The notes: a model not told the origin generated them from the sequence alone. Shown: positions 1-13,298, numbered from the stretch's first letter. The stretch: 64,000 nucleotides of DNA from Porogramme epimiltina (GCA_900155495.1 FTLJ01000342.1:1-64000), one strand, 5' to 3'. Made by a program: numbers and translations.

Positions 1-1376
1 CCCGTCGACGGCGCCCAGTCCGCCCAGTCCTCCTCCCCCAACAGCAACGCCCAGCCCAAGCGCAAGCCCTCCCGTCGCGCCAACACCGCAGAGCGCAGGG
101 CCACCCACAACGCCGTAGAGCGCGCCCGCCGCGAGACCCTCAACGGCCGCTTCCTCGTACGTCTCCCGAAATCTCTCCGCAGCCCTTCACAGCGCTAATC
201 CTGCTTTCCATCTCTCCGTAGGATCTGGCTGCGCTCCTCCCCAACCTCTCCCAGATCCGCCGCCCGTCCAAGTCCTCGATCGTCAACTCGTCCATCGCAC
301 ACATCCACGCGTCCCGCAGGCACCGCGCCCTCGCCGCCCGCGAGCTCCGCCTCCTCAAGCTCGAGTCTGACGCCCTCCGCCGTGAGCTCAACGAGTGGCG
401 CGACCGCTCTGGCCTCCCCCGCGTCGACGAGCCCGTCCGCGGCGAGGCCTTCCAGATGATCCTCTCCGGCGAGGTCGAAGTCCTCAGCGCCGGCCCCATC
501 GAGGAGGAGGGCGCCGACGGCGATTACGACGACGACGGCTATGATGACAACTACGCCGGTCCCGCGACCTCTGGAGGCATGGCTCCTGCCTCCAGCCACG
601 ACGACATCGCCATGGACGACCTCCGTGGCCCCTTCGCGCACAGCGTCCCCCAGCAGCGCGGCGCCCTCCAGCTCCAGACGATCCTCCCCCGCCCGGCCGC
701 GAACCACGGCCCGCACACGCCCATGGTCGTCCAGAGCCCTTCGTCGGTCTCGTTTGAGAACCCGGCGATGGCGTCCATGTTCGAGCCGCATTCGCACCCC
801 TCCGCGGGCCAGATGCACGCCCAGTTCCCCGGCCAGTTCATGCAGCAGGGCGTCCTCGGCCACGGCAGCGTGCACGACGACAAGGCGGCCTGGGGTGCCG
901 CCGCGCAGATGTTCGGGGCGCAGGTCCCCGCTGGCACCGCGCTCTTCACGCCCCCCACGTCCTCCCACGGCCACGGCGCCGGGAACGTGTCCCCCATGAA
1001 CGTCGCCGCTCCTGGCTCGCAGCAGGCGTACTTCATGAACCTTCAGCGCCAGCAGCAGCAGATGCTCCAGCAGCAGCGCATGGTCGACGACGCGTCCCCG
1101 ACGTCGGGCCCGATCAACGTCCGCCGCGAGCGGAGCGGCAGCATCAACAGCAACGGCAGCGGGTACGCTAGCCCTGCGAGCAACTCGGGCAGCTACGAGA
1201 TGCCGAGCGTCATGAACGGCGCTGCGGCCGTGCCCCGGCGGATGGGCGGCGGGAACGGGTGGGACGACGGGATGGGGATGGGGATGGGCGGGATGAACAT
1301 GGGCATGATGAAGAGTGCGCCCATCAGCGTTGGAGGAGGTAGCAGCGGCCACGCGTACGCGTCGGTCATGCTCTAA
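1..1376 (+). CDS. bHLH transcription factor, 5' end missing
   Basis: This is the 3' part of a basic helix-loop-helix regulator, expected to act in the nucleus as a dimer on E-box DNA. The frame is open from base 1 to 156, a 65 bp GT-AG intron follows (157-221), and exon 2 runs from 222 to the TAA at 1374-1376. The basic region reads HNAVERARRETLNGRF. Its His, Glu and Arg are spaced as in class B bHLH factors that prefer CACGTG. The loop and helix 2 follow (IRRPSKSSIVNSSIAHI), then a leucine-spaced coiled coil. The C-terminal 250 residues are low complexity: an Asp-rich patch, a Gln run (QRQQQQMLQQQ) and a Gly/Met-rich tail near the end. The true start lies left of the window. The family is clear; the target genes and exact orthologue are not. 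Confidence 0.85.
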
Positions 1377-4300
1377 GCTGCGTCTCACCTTCCTCTCTCC
1401 TTCGCTTTCGACCCGCTTTCCCTCCCAGTGCCCTATGGACTCCCCCCTCTGTTCTCTCTTCTCCCGCTATGCTCGCCCCCGCCCTCGCCCTCGCCTACGC
1501 CTACGCCTACAGCCGCCTATGTTCCACCGCCGGTCGTCGTGCTCCTGCTGCCGATTGTATTTTTGACTGCGCCGTATCTATGCTCGCTGCCGCTGCTGCC
1601 GCCGCCGCTGATTATTTTCTTGCCCCCCCCCATACGCTACGCACCGTCGTACACGATACCACCCATGTACCATCTGCCCGACCCGGCCCCGTCCAGTCGT
1701 TGTCTGTAATCTTTCACGCTCCCTTGCCTCTCCAGTAGCTAGCTCGTGTGTGTGCACTCGATAGCTCACTCCCTCTCGCTCACCGCGGTGCAGACCGCGC
1801 CCTCCGCTCGTTGATCACTCGGCTTCTAGACAGAACGTGCGCATGCCGTACTTGGGCGCGCAAGCGAGCGGGTCGCAGGGGAGAGGGGTACGCGTCATTG
1901 GACGGCCAGCCCCTTCTTCTCGCCCCAGCTCGCCCCGCCTCGTGCGGCGTCGCGTCAGTCGGCTGCGTGCGTTCTCGCGCTCGCGCCTCCCCACTCTCGT
2001 TACTTTCGTTATTCGCTATTTTATACCCCGGGCCGTCGGTAGACCTTGCAGGACAAGGGTGGACAATCGTAGTACGTCGTGGTCGTAGTAATAGGTATCG
2101 TTTAGTTGTCTGTCTCTTTCGCGGACGCTCCCCCCCCTTGCCGAAACGTGCAGGCTCTGTGATACTCGATCCCTGTAACCGTGTTCTGCACGGTATGCTC
2201 TGTATCGCTAGCTTTAGCTCCCTCCCCGTCTCGCCTCGTCGCCCGTAGACCATATAAAAGGGCTTCTTGGGACGGACTTTGCGGTGTGGCACGCGACCGG
2301 CTGGTATGTCTTTGGAGGAAGGGAAGAGGGTGAGGGATGACGACAGACGTGCGGGTGCGCTGAGCCCAAGTGGGGTGGAGGGAAGCCCCCAGCGGACCTC
2401 GAGGCGTGTTCGAAGGGCGATCGCGCTCGGGGTCGTCGGCGAGGCCGATCAGCAGACCTAGCGCTGGGGGAGGGAGGAGGCGTCATGTGAGAACGCGCAC
2501 CCCCGTCCGGGCCTCTTCTCCAGATTGCGCCCCGATGGCGCGGCCGTCTGTGGCTCGATGTGCGCACTCGCAGCGCACAGGCTGCCTACGCGAAACGCGT
2601 CCCACCAAGGTTAGGTTAGACGACTCCTCCCACCGTCTTCGGCCGGGGGTCACCCTCGACTCCGGCCTCGGGACGGCGATAGCCTGCCTGATGGACGGCG
2701 GGGCAGCCCTTCTCCCCCCGTGGGCGCGGACCACGGACCAACGTCCGCAGCTAGGCTGCGGGGCGCGCAGGCATCCAGACGGGCAGGCGACGAGGTTACC
2801 CCAACTCGACCTCGCGTTCCCTCGCGCGGGGGGCGGTCGAGGATCAGCGGACGACGGCGGGGCTTGACGCGGCGCGGGCACTCCGAGCGCGACACCGCGC
2901 CGTTTGGGCAGGAAGTATCCGCCCACGGGGCCCTCCATCCAAACGGCACGGCGCGATGTCAATACGGCACGCCTGCCTCACGCGACCTCGACGCCTTCGC
3001 GCGCGCGCGGCCTTCCTCGCGTGCTTCTACCATCGCGCGCAGGGCCAGGGCAGTCGCTGCGCCCGAGCGCAGCTGCAGCGGCCGCAGCGGTTCGGGGCCG
3101 CGCACTAGTGTTCGCGCCCTATGTTCGCGCCCTAGTGTGCCCTGGCCCACGCTCTGCGCGCGCTGGGACTGCGCGTCGGCGGGCGGGAGGCCGGGCCGCC
3201 GCTCGGTAGCATACAGAACGTCCGTCGACGCCGACGCCGCTCCCTTTTCTTCTCTTCGCTTCACCCAGCCCGCAGTGGCTAACCACAGCACCGGGTCGCA
3301 GCGCGCGTCTCTTGCCGGAGAAATCACTCGCCTCGCCCTCGCCCTCGTCCTTCGGGGCTGCCTGCGCCGCATTCTCCGTATGTCCGGCGTTCATCCAGCT
3401 GTGGCGGCGGCGCGTCCTCATATCTCTCCTCTAGGTACCTCATCATCTGGAGCAGGCCGCTCTCATTCGGCGCAAAGTAACCGGAAACGCCAACAGTCGA
3501 TCGAACGTGACGTCTGCGTCCAACGCACTCGCCGCCGGAACACCCTCGTGGCGCTGCATTGAACGAAAACCGCATCGCCCACCATCCGGATGCTCCCCAC
3601 ACACCACCTCCGAGGGGAACATACTCCAGACGCAGCCCACCACTCGCCCCTCGGTGGTGATCGAGCCGGATAGATTGAGCTTCCTCATGCGGCACAGGGG
3701 ATCTCACCCACCCCTCGATCGCCAGATTGGCATGCACCCACCATCTCACCCCAGTCGCCGCCAGAATGCAGGTCCCCAATCGATCGCGCCGCCGTCCACA
3801 CACGGCATTTCGAACGGGCCTGTCCCGGTCCAGTCGGCCACTCCTCGCGTGGACCTCTCGGGGGCCCACTCAGGGGGTAGCCTACTCGTTATGCTCGTCC
3901 GCCCCGCCCCGCCCCGTTCGTGCTTCTACGACGTAAAAAGAGCCCATCCACGCCGTGCGACTAGAGCGCTCCGCAACGAGCACCCTCAGCGCGCGTGTTT
4001 TCGCGCATTATCACATTGCCGTGAAGGAGACGTAAACGCATTCGAAGCGCACCGTCGAGACTCGAGATCGGGGGACGGAGCGCAGCGCGTCGCGCTCCCC
4101 CTCATCTCGGCGGACAGTTGAGTTGCCGCTGCAGGCCCAGAATGACGACACCCGCCGTGCGCACACTCCGCCGCCAGCCCGCCTCGGCGTCCGAGAGACG
4201 GCGCACGGCGGAGACGGCACGCGTACTCAACGCCCACTTTCCCATGACGTGTGCAGCCGCGGCGATTCCGGGGTCTGCAACCCCATCGCGGCGGAGTGCC

Positions 4301-4528
4301 TGTTCGCTTTTTGTTTGTGCCTGTCTGGGCAGCTGCCCGGGGCTGATAGTCGTACAATGCCCGCCCGATGCTTCTTCGCCGCGCTCGACGGCAACTCAAT
4401 GGCATCAACTCCGAGGGGCCTAGATTCGAACCGTGTAGCGATACAAACGACGTGCCTATATGGAACCCTATGATGAGCGTAATACACCCCCTCCCGGAAC
4501 GTCGGGGCAATAGAGTGTTGGTATGGCG
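1377..4528. other. 3.15 kb without a supported gene
   Basis: The interval is GC-rich and holds several overlapping open frames on both strands, all Arg/Pro/Ala-rich, without conserved motifs or matched splice sites. Codon-repeat-like runs occur near 1470-1515 and 1585-1615, just after the bHLH stop, and probably lie in its 3' UTR. No gene is supported here. Confidence 0.6.
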
Positions 4529-5389
4529 TCACAGTCTGGAAGGCGGGGGCGGGGTCGAAGCTGATGGTAGCATCATACTATGAGCCCCGGACACAATAAG
4601 TCGACGATGCGTAATGTCCCAGATCTGTGTAAATGAAAGACGTATTCGGTCAGTGGCAGAGGCGAAGTAGCATGGAGAGCTCGGCGAACCTCCACTCGTG
4701 CCGAGACGGTGCGTGCGCCAAATGCGGTCGTCTTGTTGATGATCCTCAGTCGCGATCCGCTTCGAGAACAGCTTGAGCTGACGAGACGCGGAGCTCTGGA
4801 AAAAGTACTCACGTAGTACAAGGGGCGTGAAACACCGTGTTTATCGTTTGCGAGACGAACAATGACCCCTTGCCTCCCATAGCTATGCTCAGTGATACAA
4901 GGGCGATGAAAGAGCAGCTACGGAGATAGCGGAACACGTTCATCAGTCCCTGAAACACATGAGCGCGCATGAGCCACTCACACATCGACCAGAGTCATCG
5001 CACATCCTCCATGCATAATCCCACCCGGATTGAGCATATCTTCGCACACCATCAGCCTTCCATCCCTCTTTACGCACGTCTATCCCAACTCCTCCAGAGT
5101 ATCAAGACTTACCAGGCCCGACATCCACCTCAAAAAGCACGTTCGCATGCATTTTCCCGTCCTCCTCGCGCGCGCGCACGTCCACCTCTGTCAGCACGAG
5201 GCGTCTTCCAGTGGTATACGCGAACGCGTCCGCGCGCTGGCGCAGGATTAGCGTCGCAAAGTTCGCGACCGCCTGCCTCTGCTCTGGCGAGAGGTTCTCC
5301 GAGAACACGATGTCGGTCGGGTCAAACGGAACGTCCTCGGTACCACTGCCGCGGGCGCGGTCGGCTTGAGATGGAGTCGACGACGACAT
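4529..5389 (-). CDS. hotdog-fold thioesterase, PaaI/THEM2-like (copy T1)
   Basis: Predicted acyl-CoA thioesterase of the hotdog superfamily, 201 aa in five exons: 5389-5113, 5039-4982, 4917-4813, 4759-4690 and 4624-4529. All joins keep frame. The central helix carries HGGCAMTLVD, preceded by an Asn (MLNPGG). These match the Asn, His-Gly-Gly and Asp positions of THEM2/ACOT13-type enzymes. The later strands read LRIINKTTAFGARTVSARVE and IWDITHRRLIVSG. The N-terminal 40 residues and the C-terminal PSASTPPPPSRL tail are specific to this copy. It is transcribed away from T2 across 0.8 kb, and most resembles T3. No targeting signal is evident. The family is confident; the substrate is unknown. Confidence 0.82.
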
Positions 5390-6214
5390 GGGTGTCGGCG
5401 GTGAGCAGGAAGTCGAAAGAGGTGTCGGATTAGGGATGGGGCGACATTGTTATGGGGTCGTCGCGCCGCGTCGGGGACCGGTCGCTGAGCAGACCGAAGC
5501 TCGGAGGCGCATTTCACGGGTATTCCGCGCGCCGGCCCGCCAAGGCCGACTCTCTGCTAGGATGTCTTTCAAGTGGCTTGTTGCGCCTCAGCTGCCGGCG
5601 CAGGCGGAGGGCTGTCGTGGGGCATGAGTAATGGTTTGGCGGCGTCGAAGGCGTTCTGGGGTGGGGCAATCTTCTGGGGCAGGGGGAGGATTATCAGGTG
5701 CGAGAGACTCACCGCGGAGAAGCTACGATTGCGAGCTTGTTACGAGCGGACTACGGAGTTGGTAAAGCATGTCCAGAACGGGCCTTGAGGTGAATCACAG
5801 GGTCTCAGACGCGAGCTTGGAAGGAATGAGGGGCTGCAGCCAGCACGGTACTCACGCTGTCGCCATGAGTGGATTTTCCTGGAATGCTTGGAACTTTGCG
5901 TCGCTTGTTGGAAACGTGGGCTCGGCTGTGGGGCACGAGGGTACTCACGGGATGTCTGTGGTGTAGCCGGTCCACCGAAAGGCGACGGCATCAACCCAGG
6001 AGGATACAACAGAAGGAGGCAGGAGAGCTGAGGGAAGGGCCGAGGGAGACTGGAAGGGAGGAATGGCCGATGCCGCGGCCGAGCGGGGGAGTGTTGACGC
6101 TCACCGGGCCGAAGGAGGTCTCCCCAACCCGTCGTCCGAGTCCGCTGCCTGCGCCCCGCTCGTCGTCGATCCCCATGCTCTCCCAGAGTCTTGACAGTTC
6201 CCATCTTGCACCCC
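5390..6214. promoter_or_regulatory. shared intergenic region of the divergent T1/T2 pair
   Basis: This 825 bp lies between two start codons facing outward, so it must hold both promoters and both 5' UTRs. No clear TATA box or repeated operator was recognised. Its role is inferred from gene orientation alone. Confidence 0.5.
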
Positions 6215-6952
6215 ATGTCGTCCATCTCCCATAGCATTGTCTTCAAGGGCGACCTCTCCCCGGAAGTCCAGGACCAAATCCGCGACTTCACAGAAGCCAT
6301 CATCTCCCGCGGGTCGTTCGCCTATTCCGTAGGCAGCAAGCTCGTCGCAAAGGAGGTGGACATCTCGAAGCGCGAGAAGGATGGAAAGCCGCAGGCGAGG
6401 GTCGTGTACGAGATGACGGTCGACGACAGTGCGTGCTTCGCGTAGTCTGTGGCATGCGCTCCCTCTGACATCCGACGACAGATATGCTCAATTGGGGGAA
6501 GACCCTCCATGGCGGATGTGCCGTCTATCTCATCGATGTGTGCGTCCCCCCGATAGCTACGCCCCACGACGCCTGACATGTCATGCTTCTAGCTGCTCTT
6601 CCGTGGCGCTTACTGCCCTCGGGATGTACTTGGGCAAGCCCTGGTATTTCGTATCCCAAGCCCTGAACACCACTTTCCACGCGCCTGCTCCCGCGTTAGT
6701 CCCGAAACCTTGTGTCCGTACTCGTTGTCCTGATAATGTCTCGCATAACAGAGGCGTCAAGATTGAGATAGTTAACACTACCGTCGCCTTCGGCGCGCGC
6801 ACCGTGTCCACCATCACGGAGGTGCGTCTATCCAACGCACCCGTTCCGCTTATATCAGCTCAATCTATCGCAAGATTTGGGATGTCACTAACGGTCGGCT
6901 GTGTATGACCGGTACACACAACAAGATGGCGCCGTCTCAGCCGAAGCTCTAA
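6215..6952 (+). CDS. hotdog-fold thioesterase, PaaI/THEM2-like (copy T2)
   Basis: Second paralogue, 173 aa in five exons: 6215-6428, 6482-6539, 6593-6694, 6752-6821 and 6875-6952. Exons 2 and 4 are 58 and 70 nt, exactly as in the other three copies. The active-site helix reads MLNWGKTLHGGCAVYLIDV, with the Asn, HGG and Asp of PaaI/THEM2 hotdog enzymes. It is followed by SQALNTTFHAPAPA, then VNTTVAFGARTVSTITE and the last strand IWDVTNGRLCMTG. The ATG at 6215 was chosen because it aligns with the start of T3 (both continue into IVFKGD or VIFKGD). An in-frame TTG upstream is not needed. It most resembles T4. Confidence 0.84.
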
Positions 6953-8756
6953 TCTTTTGCCTCTGCGCCCTGTACCTACCGCTTCATGTGCGTGTTAATC
7001 CCACACGGTACCTTCGTTGTATTTACTCAAGCAGCTGATTGACTCGCTCTCCCCAGGTATTGTATTGTAATAGTCCCTATGTTCTTCGAAGCTCGCGCTT
7101 ATGATCATTATCCCCTGGACATTCCGTGCTCATCTCCCCCGCCCCTTGTCATTCGACCGTCGTCCCTCCTAGAAGCTTCCGCGAACCGCACCCAAGGCCA
7201 TCTTCCTCGCCTTCTTCTTTCCCGCGACATCCCGGTCTTGCCGTCCAGTGTGCACATTGCCCGCGCACGCGCATTTCATTCTGCCACGCGCCCATATGGT
7301 CCCCTCCCAGTGCTCCTGATAAGATTGCTCGCGCACTGCCGACCCGCCCCGGATCTTGCGCCGCCCCCACCCCGCGCCCAGGTCCCCGGTCAAAACCTTC
7401 CCTGCACTCCCCCCACCCTCGTCGACAGCAACGACGATGTGTACGCGTGCGCGTGCGCGCTCGCCCACGGCCGACGCGCCTGATGTTCGATCGCTCACGT
7501 CCGACGCCCACGCACTCCACAAAAGGTCCCTGCGAAGGTGGGCGAGCCGACCGAGGCCGGGATCGCCCGCCTTCCTCGCGCCTTCTAGCTTGCACAAACA
7601 CGTGGCCCCGCGCGCTGCCCCAGAGGGCGCGCCGCGGCACAGACCTCGACGCGTCCTAGTGCCGTCGTTCTCGGACGTCGCGCGCATGGTCGTCCCCTCC
7701 GTGGCGCCCTCCATCTAATTGCTCAGGCCGCAGACGCGTCCCCGTGCCTTCGCGCGCGCGCGCACCATGACGGAGCCCCTTCCCGCTGGCCCGTTCCCCG
7801 TGAGAGCGGGCGCACGTCGCGGGCGGCACGCATCCCGCGTGCACCGTCCGACTCGCTCTCGACGCGGCGTCGCGCGCCGCGGTCCACTCACTTGGGGGGT
7901 CTCGCCATCGTCCCACCATGTGCACAACGCCAGGCTAACTGCGCTGACGGCGAATGCCGTCACTCCGCCGCGGGGGTGTGGCGGTGAGCGAACATACGGG
8001 GGTCATGCCTGTCGCGGGCTCGTGGTCGCCGCGCTGTGGTCTTCCGCGCTACACGTAAGCCGTCGACTCGCACCATCGTCCGTGGGTATCTCCGTCGCTC
8101 TCTTGTGCTTCGTCTCTCATGCCAGAGCCCGCGCGCAGGTCGTCTTTCGAGCCGGGGTGCGGGTCAGGCATTGCCGAGTGCTGGCTGGACCCTAAGTTTT
8201 GTCTCTCCTCTCATGGTACGATACCAGCTGAGCTCTTTATACGCAGGCCGCATTCCACATGTTGCTAGGCAAACTTTACGTGCTCAATAGGCTCTCCGTT
8301 CATCTCCCTTCGTTATAATCCCATGGGCTCGCGGACGTGAAGGTCCGTGATTCGAAGTCAAGCAGGATTGGGACATCTTTTATTATCCATTCCTTTCATC
8401 TCGTTTGGATGTTGTGGAGGCTGCAGTTGATAATGAGTGCCGGCAGCCCGTTTGGGTTGAAGAACGGTCATATATTACATACGCAGACAGACCTCCTGTC
8501 TTCGTTCGAATTTCGAAAGCTCCCCCGGAGGACGGGGCGCTTGAGCGGATTAGGAGAGCAGTGATCCGGGGTCCGCTAAGAATGCTCCGACCTCGCCGGC
8601 GCTTGGCTGGGACGCGCAGAGCGCGCGGATGCCATGGGCCGCTCGGCGTCGACCAACGCCCGAGCTTGCGACACTCACCATGTCTTGTCGCTGGTCGTCG
8701 CTTCCTTGTGCATCTTCTCCATTTCTGTATTGTCTATCTACTTATGCTCCACTTAC
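6953..8756. other. 1.8 kb without a supported gene
   Basis: GC-rich up to about 8200, with only compositional open frames. Around 8405-8580 on the plus strand a stretch reading VEAAVDNECRQPVWVEE and RPPVFVRISKAPPEDG looks protein-like. It has no start, no recognised family and no clear splice sites, and may be a gene remnant. Confidence 0.4.
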
Positions 8757-9104
8757 TTTCTCTTGCCAAACCGAGCGGTGATCCAGCGTTCGATCCAACT
8801 GCGCTCAAGGTTCCCCAACAAGATCGTGCCTTATCAGCACCGTCGAGGTCACTTGCTACGTCGTCGAAATTTCCCTGGGTAATTTGCAATACCTCTTGGG
8901 CTTTCAGCGCGTGTAGAGAACGGTGGTGCATAGGAGGCTGTACGTGAACAAGATGTTTAAATATCGTCTGGAAGAGTGACTTACACCGCCCCGGGTACGT
9001 TTCTTTGTTCTAGTGGGCCTCGATTTCAGCTGACAGTCCTGATTTCTCTGCTCAGGAACGTATACGGCGCCCTGTATTTGAGATTCGAGTAACCTGTGAG
9101 TCAA
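8757..9104 (-). pseudogene. possible two-exon remnant of an unidentified gene
   Basis: On the minus strand an open exon ends at 8985 with a consensus donor (GGT then gtaagtc). The next exon opens after an acag acceptor, at 8937, and runs to 8757, ending again in a gtaagt donor. The join keeps frame and gives text such as HRSLHALKAQEVLQITQGNF and DDVASDLDGADKARSCWG. No start codon context, family or continuation was found in either direction. It could be a decayed gene or chance. Confidence 0.22.
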
Positions 9105-10092
9105 GTTTCCACCACGCTCTCGCTTCTTGGACGTTTCATCTTCATAGGCTCCCTAGTGCATCCCCTAGTTTCCCGAATATGGCGTTAGTCTAGGAGGTTA
9201 TCCTTATGATGTGTATACAGGGATTGTCAGGAGCTCTATCATTTTCCGCGTCCACCCTCTCAAGCTCCGATGCAGTGCGAGGAACGCAGGGTCTGGCTGT
9301 GTTAACAAGGACACATCGACGCATTCGCGTGCACTGCCCACCTGCATAGAGGTATGTGTGGATGCTTCTACTGGAACCTGTTCTTGTTTTATTTGGAATC
9401 ATGATATCTCCTTGAACCGCCGCTCCATCGAAGCACACGATGGTCTCCGGGTGGTGGGAACTATCCTTGGGTTTGGAGCATCTGTTATGCATCTTCAAAC
9501 CGTGTATAAACGGGCTTGCCGTGGATATTGGATGATAGTGGAGGATGCGCTTGTACTTGGGCGTATTATTCCTGTTCGCGATTCTATATAGCACATAATC
9601 AGGACTCGGTATCAGCCCTTCGCTTAAACTGTGGGCCCCACTCATGTCTCAATTACTTACATGAGTGCTGAAGCGTCACGCTCCCCACCTTTGTGGCTGG
9701 TATGGTCAAGGCGACGTTAGGCTCTCCTGGATTGTGATTAATATCTTCTCATAACAGAACTGACAACTTGAATATCCCCAGGTGGATTGAGAGCTCAAGG
9801 CATAATTAGCGTTCCTCGCGCAACGCAATATACTGTGTATCCCAAATGGTGTCCCCGTATTGCGGATCCCCCAAACCGACCCTGAGAATAGGTATACATA
9901 ACTCTATATCCTGACCGTGTTCCACAAGAACTTAGGCTGACTGAGTTCCTCAAGGATGCCGTCACCAAACCGTAGACAGCCTGCCACATTAGACGCTCAC
10001 CTCCTTATATCTTGTGATGGTTCGGACTTGCACTCTGTCTCCCAACCTCCTCTATCGCAGGCTGCTGCTAGTAGTACTTGACAAGGCTGGCC
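9105..10092. other. about 1 kb without a supported gene
   Basis: Open frames on both strands (for instance around 9190-9645) lack motifs and splice consistency. The last 150 bases may contain a short first exon of the following pseudokinase gene, since an ATG at 9956 opens a 42-codon frame, but no join to it was convincing. Confidence 0.4.
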
Positions 10093-13000
10093 ATGAAACA
10101 AGTTGCGCAGGCCCTCCGGATCTGTGAGAAAGTCGCGGAAACCATTCCTGTGCCTCTGCTCGGCTCCGTGATCTCCGTTGCTCTGCAGATAGTTGAAACC
10201 GTTGAGGCACGTTGATACTAGCTTGACCAAGTTCCGGATCCGTCACTGAAGCTATCTGTCAGGATATAGAACAATTACGGAAAGGAACACGTCAACTAGC
10301 CAAGAGAGCAGCTCGCCTTGCCCTTGCTGTATTTGACATAATGCAAACTGGTCCTTCCGACGAATACATCCCAGACCCGATACAGAGTGCACAACATCTC
10401 GCGTCTTTACTTTGGTGCGCCTAATTCGGTCTAGTTTGTGTACTTAACACAGTTTCTTAATTTATACGGCCTCTGTTAAAGTACTCTAGAAGAAATAGCC
10501 TCTTTCATGCGACGTCAGAGCAAGAAGAAGCTACTTGCAGTCTTCACCTCTCAAGGTCGTATGGACGATGACATCACAGAATTAACTGTCAAGCTCGAAG
10601 ATGCGTTCCGATTGTTCAACGTGGGATTCTTTCTTACTAGACATATCCTCACTCATACAAACAGCTATGTAAATCTCTCAGGTTCGGGCGGATGTTGTAA
10701 CACATCAACGACTCTCTGTTGTCGCAGAAGTGCAGCCCCACCTTTTATCTTATGTCGACCGCGCCGATCGTGTCAGCGAACTCGTTCTAGAACGCGTTGA
10801 ATCGATGCAAAATGACATCGCAGAGCTCGTAAGGAGGTCAAAAGACTCAGACGGACTCGTGCGTTGCTTCTACTCCCTTGCGGTCCCATTGGAACGTCTA
10901 AATCGTCTGACTCCTGTTGAAAAAATAGTTGAAACTATATGGAAGAGAAGATGTGGATCTCATTGAAGAGCTCGGTCCTGAATACGATGGGTCGTCTTCG
11001 GACGCCGGAGAACGACCGGTTGTACGATACGTAGCTCGGCTCAGGCAGACTGAAAATCTCGTCGTGTTACGGCGTTTCCCCGGTATCGACGACAGGTTTC
11101 GTTCCGCCGTGGATATGTCGAAGAAGGTTTGGTGAGTGGGCCGTCGAAGTACAGCTATAAGGGGATTCTGACGATTTTATAAGGCACCCGCACATTGTCC
11201 AGACTTTGGGATATTCGAGGCCAGATCCTCATCATGTATTTATCGTGCAGGATGGATATCGCACATTTGGAGGTGCGTATTTGGGGAACCAGTTCTGTCT
11301 GCGCACGCTACGCCTAACACTAAGACATAGGTGATGTATTGTTGGAGACATTGAAGAGTTTGAATAGAGTAGACGAATTAATGTACGTATTTCGATGCGT
11401 ACGTTCTTCCACTTGTTTATTAGTCATTCCCTTGCCTGACTTTCCCCCAGTTCAAGCAACTTGGCGTAGGTTCATTCTAAGTTCTTCGCTGGGTTCATAC
11501 GGAATAAAACATTCTATTTCAGAATGCAATGAATTTCATGAGTCAACATGGTCTAAGATGGCCGTCTAGCACTGAAGACAAGGTGTGCAGTTCCCTCATT
11601 TGCAAACATGGCACACTAATATCTGTTCTTAGAAACACGGAATATCTCTTCAAGACATAGTGATTCGCAATGATGGAACAGTGCAGTGGGATCTCAGTCA
11701 GTGGGGACTATCCGAACTTCCAAGTTTTATCATACTCCCGGATGTCACAAGCTATCTTCACAGGGTCACACCTTCTATCTCATACCCCTGACTGACTCTG
11801 ACTCTCATGACTTTCAACGTAGGAGGGTCCCTGGTCGTTGACTCTGGATTTCTTGCCAGACATCTTGCTAGGTAAATTAACAAATCGACGGTGCTGAGAA
11901 TTCTGTGATATAATATTCTCCTTTAGCCATTCAAACGAATCCCCGAGACCGTCATGCCCACCTCTCCCAACTGTTGACATATCTTCCCCCAAGCATTTCA
12001 CGAATCTGCTGGCGGCCGTGGCCAGCACCCGTCATCCCATCCATTGGGCAGTGCTTCTTTCGCTCTCACCCTTGTTTACTCTCTTTCCGCTTCCCTGGAT
12101 GGACTGATGCACTGGAGTGGTCAGCCTACGGACCAGGACGGTTTAGATGCTTGTGCGAAGCTAGACAGGAAGAAGCACCTCCACCCAATCAGCACACGAC
12201 TCGAAGGCATCTTGTGCGAGAGAATATGGTCGACCGTACATTGAATGACAGCGACTTCAAGAGAGACACAGTAGAACGTCTTCAAGATGGTACATGTGGC
12301 TCTGCGTCTCTCACGGAAGGCACATGCTTGCTTCGTAACGGCTGGAGAAGGTGCGTCCAAACCTTTAAGACGAGAACAGAAGCGACTCTAGAGCTCATAC
12401 CATTCTTACGGTCATGGAAGGCATACTGTCAAACGCCGTAAGAAAATGCCCGTTTTGTCGTTTACAGTGATGGTGTCAGGCCTTGAGTGGTTCAAAGTAG
12501 CCAATTGGTTCATGGATATTGCCACAAACTCCGGCATGTCGTATGAAACCGTCCAGGACCTAGCGATTGGTACGTTTCTTATCATCACATATTTATATAA
12601 TGACGAATGCTTTGCATAGTGGTCCGTGTGAGGTTGCACCTCAGCACGATCCCATGTCTCCCTAAACGCAAAAGCGCTATGCCAGACACACTGTATTACT
12701 ATGAAAATTTCTCGACACCTTGCCTGGGAGGAGCTTTTGAGGTACCCCTTGGTTACTGGTCTACCAAACCCGATGACTGGCCTGCACTAGACGGAGCCAC
12801 ACTTGACAAAAATGATGGTAGACCGCCTAGACCACAACAACGAGCCAAATTCCTCGGAGTCGTGGCAGAAGACTCTACCCTTGTCTGGGAGCAACGCCTT
12901 CGTGACGACAAGAAGTTTAAGGCCATGCGTTTCTTGACTCACGTCCGGTGTGTTCATTTCCCTCGCATATTTATTATGTCCGCACCATGTGGAGACTGAA

Positions 13001-13298
13001 TGGCCCTGTTTATGGAAGTGTTGTCATACATAGGTGCCACTTAGAAGATCCCGAGATCGAAATTCTACGCGAACTCTATCCAAATGAGCCTGTGCCCAAC
13101 GCTGACAAGCACTTTCATTGTGGGCTGGAGTTGTCCAGAGGGGAAGGTTCAAAGTCAAGTCCTCATCGTGCGTGTACTAAGGGTTGGAAGTTCCGGGATT
13201 GGGCTGCATACTATATTCGCCGACTGGGGTATAAAATCAGATCAGTCTTTCCCTCCAATGTGTCACTACGTAGACGTCAAGATTACTCTCGGCTATAG
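10093..13298 (+). CDS. MLKL-like helical domain plus pseudokinase protein (copy A)
   Basis: Multi-exon gene; the first seven exons join cleanly: 10093-10210, 10252-10414, 10482-10620, 10682-10858, 10929-11131, 11184-11272, 11331-11382. The N-terminus (VAETIPVPLLGSVISVALQI, then TLEEIASFMRRQSKKKL) resembles the four-helix MLKL/HeLo-like domain common in agaric kinases. A kinase-like domain follows (LKLYGREDVDLIEELG, then WHPHIVQTLGYS) but lacks active-site residues: VAIK Lys is Arg (VVLRRF), the helix-C Glu position is Ala, and the catalytic loop and DFG are replaced by GISLQDIVIRNDGTVQW and DLSQWG. A C-terminal domain at 12480-13298 (WFMDIATNSGMSYETVQDL, then LGYWSTKPDDWPALDG) is shared with copy B. 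Exon borders between 11383 and 12560 are uncertain, so a frame break there is possible. The start is also uncertain. Confidence 0.62.

Noticed and set aside
195..1388. 397 aa open frame antisense to the bHLH gene
   Set aside because: It is rich in His, Arg, Ala and Gly, lacks motifs, and mirrors the codon bias of the bHLH exon.
2720..3562. 280 aa open frame in the GC-rich spacer
   Set aside because: Arg/Ala/Ser-rich composition with no motif, start context or splice partners; overlapping frames on the other strand are just as long.
4395..4450. tRNA-like GATTCGAACC
   Set aside because: The flanking bases do not form a T stem, and no anticodon or acceptor stem was found.
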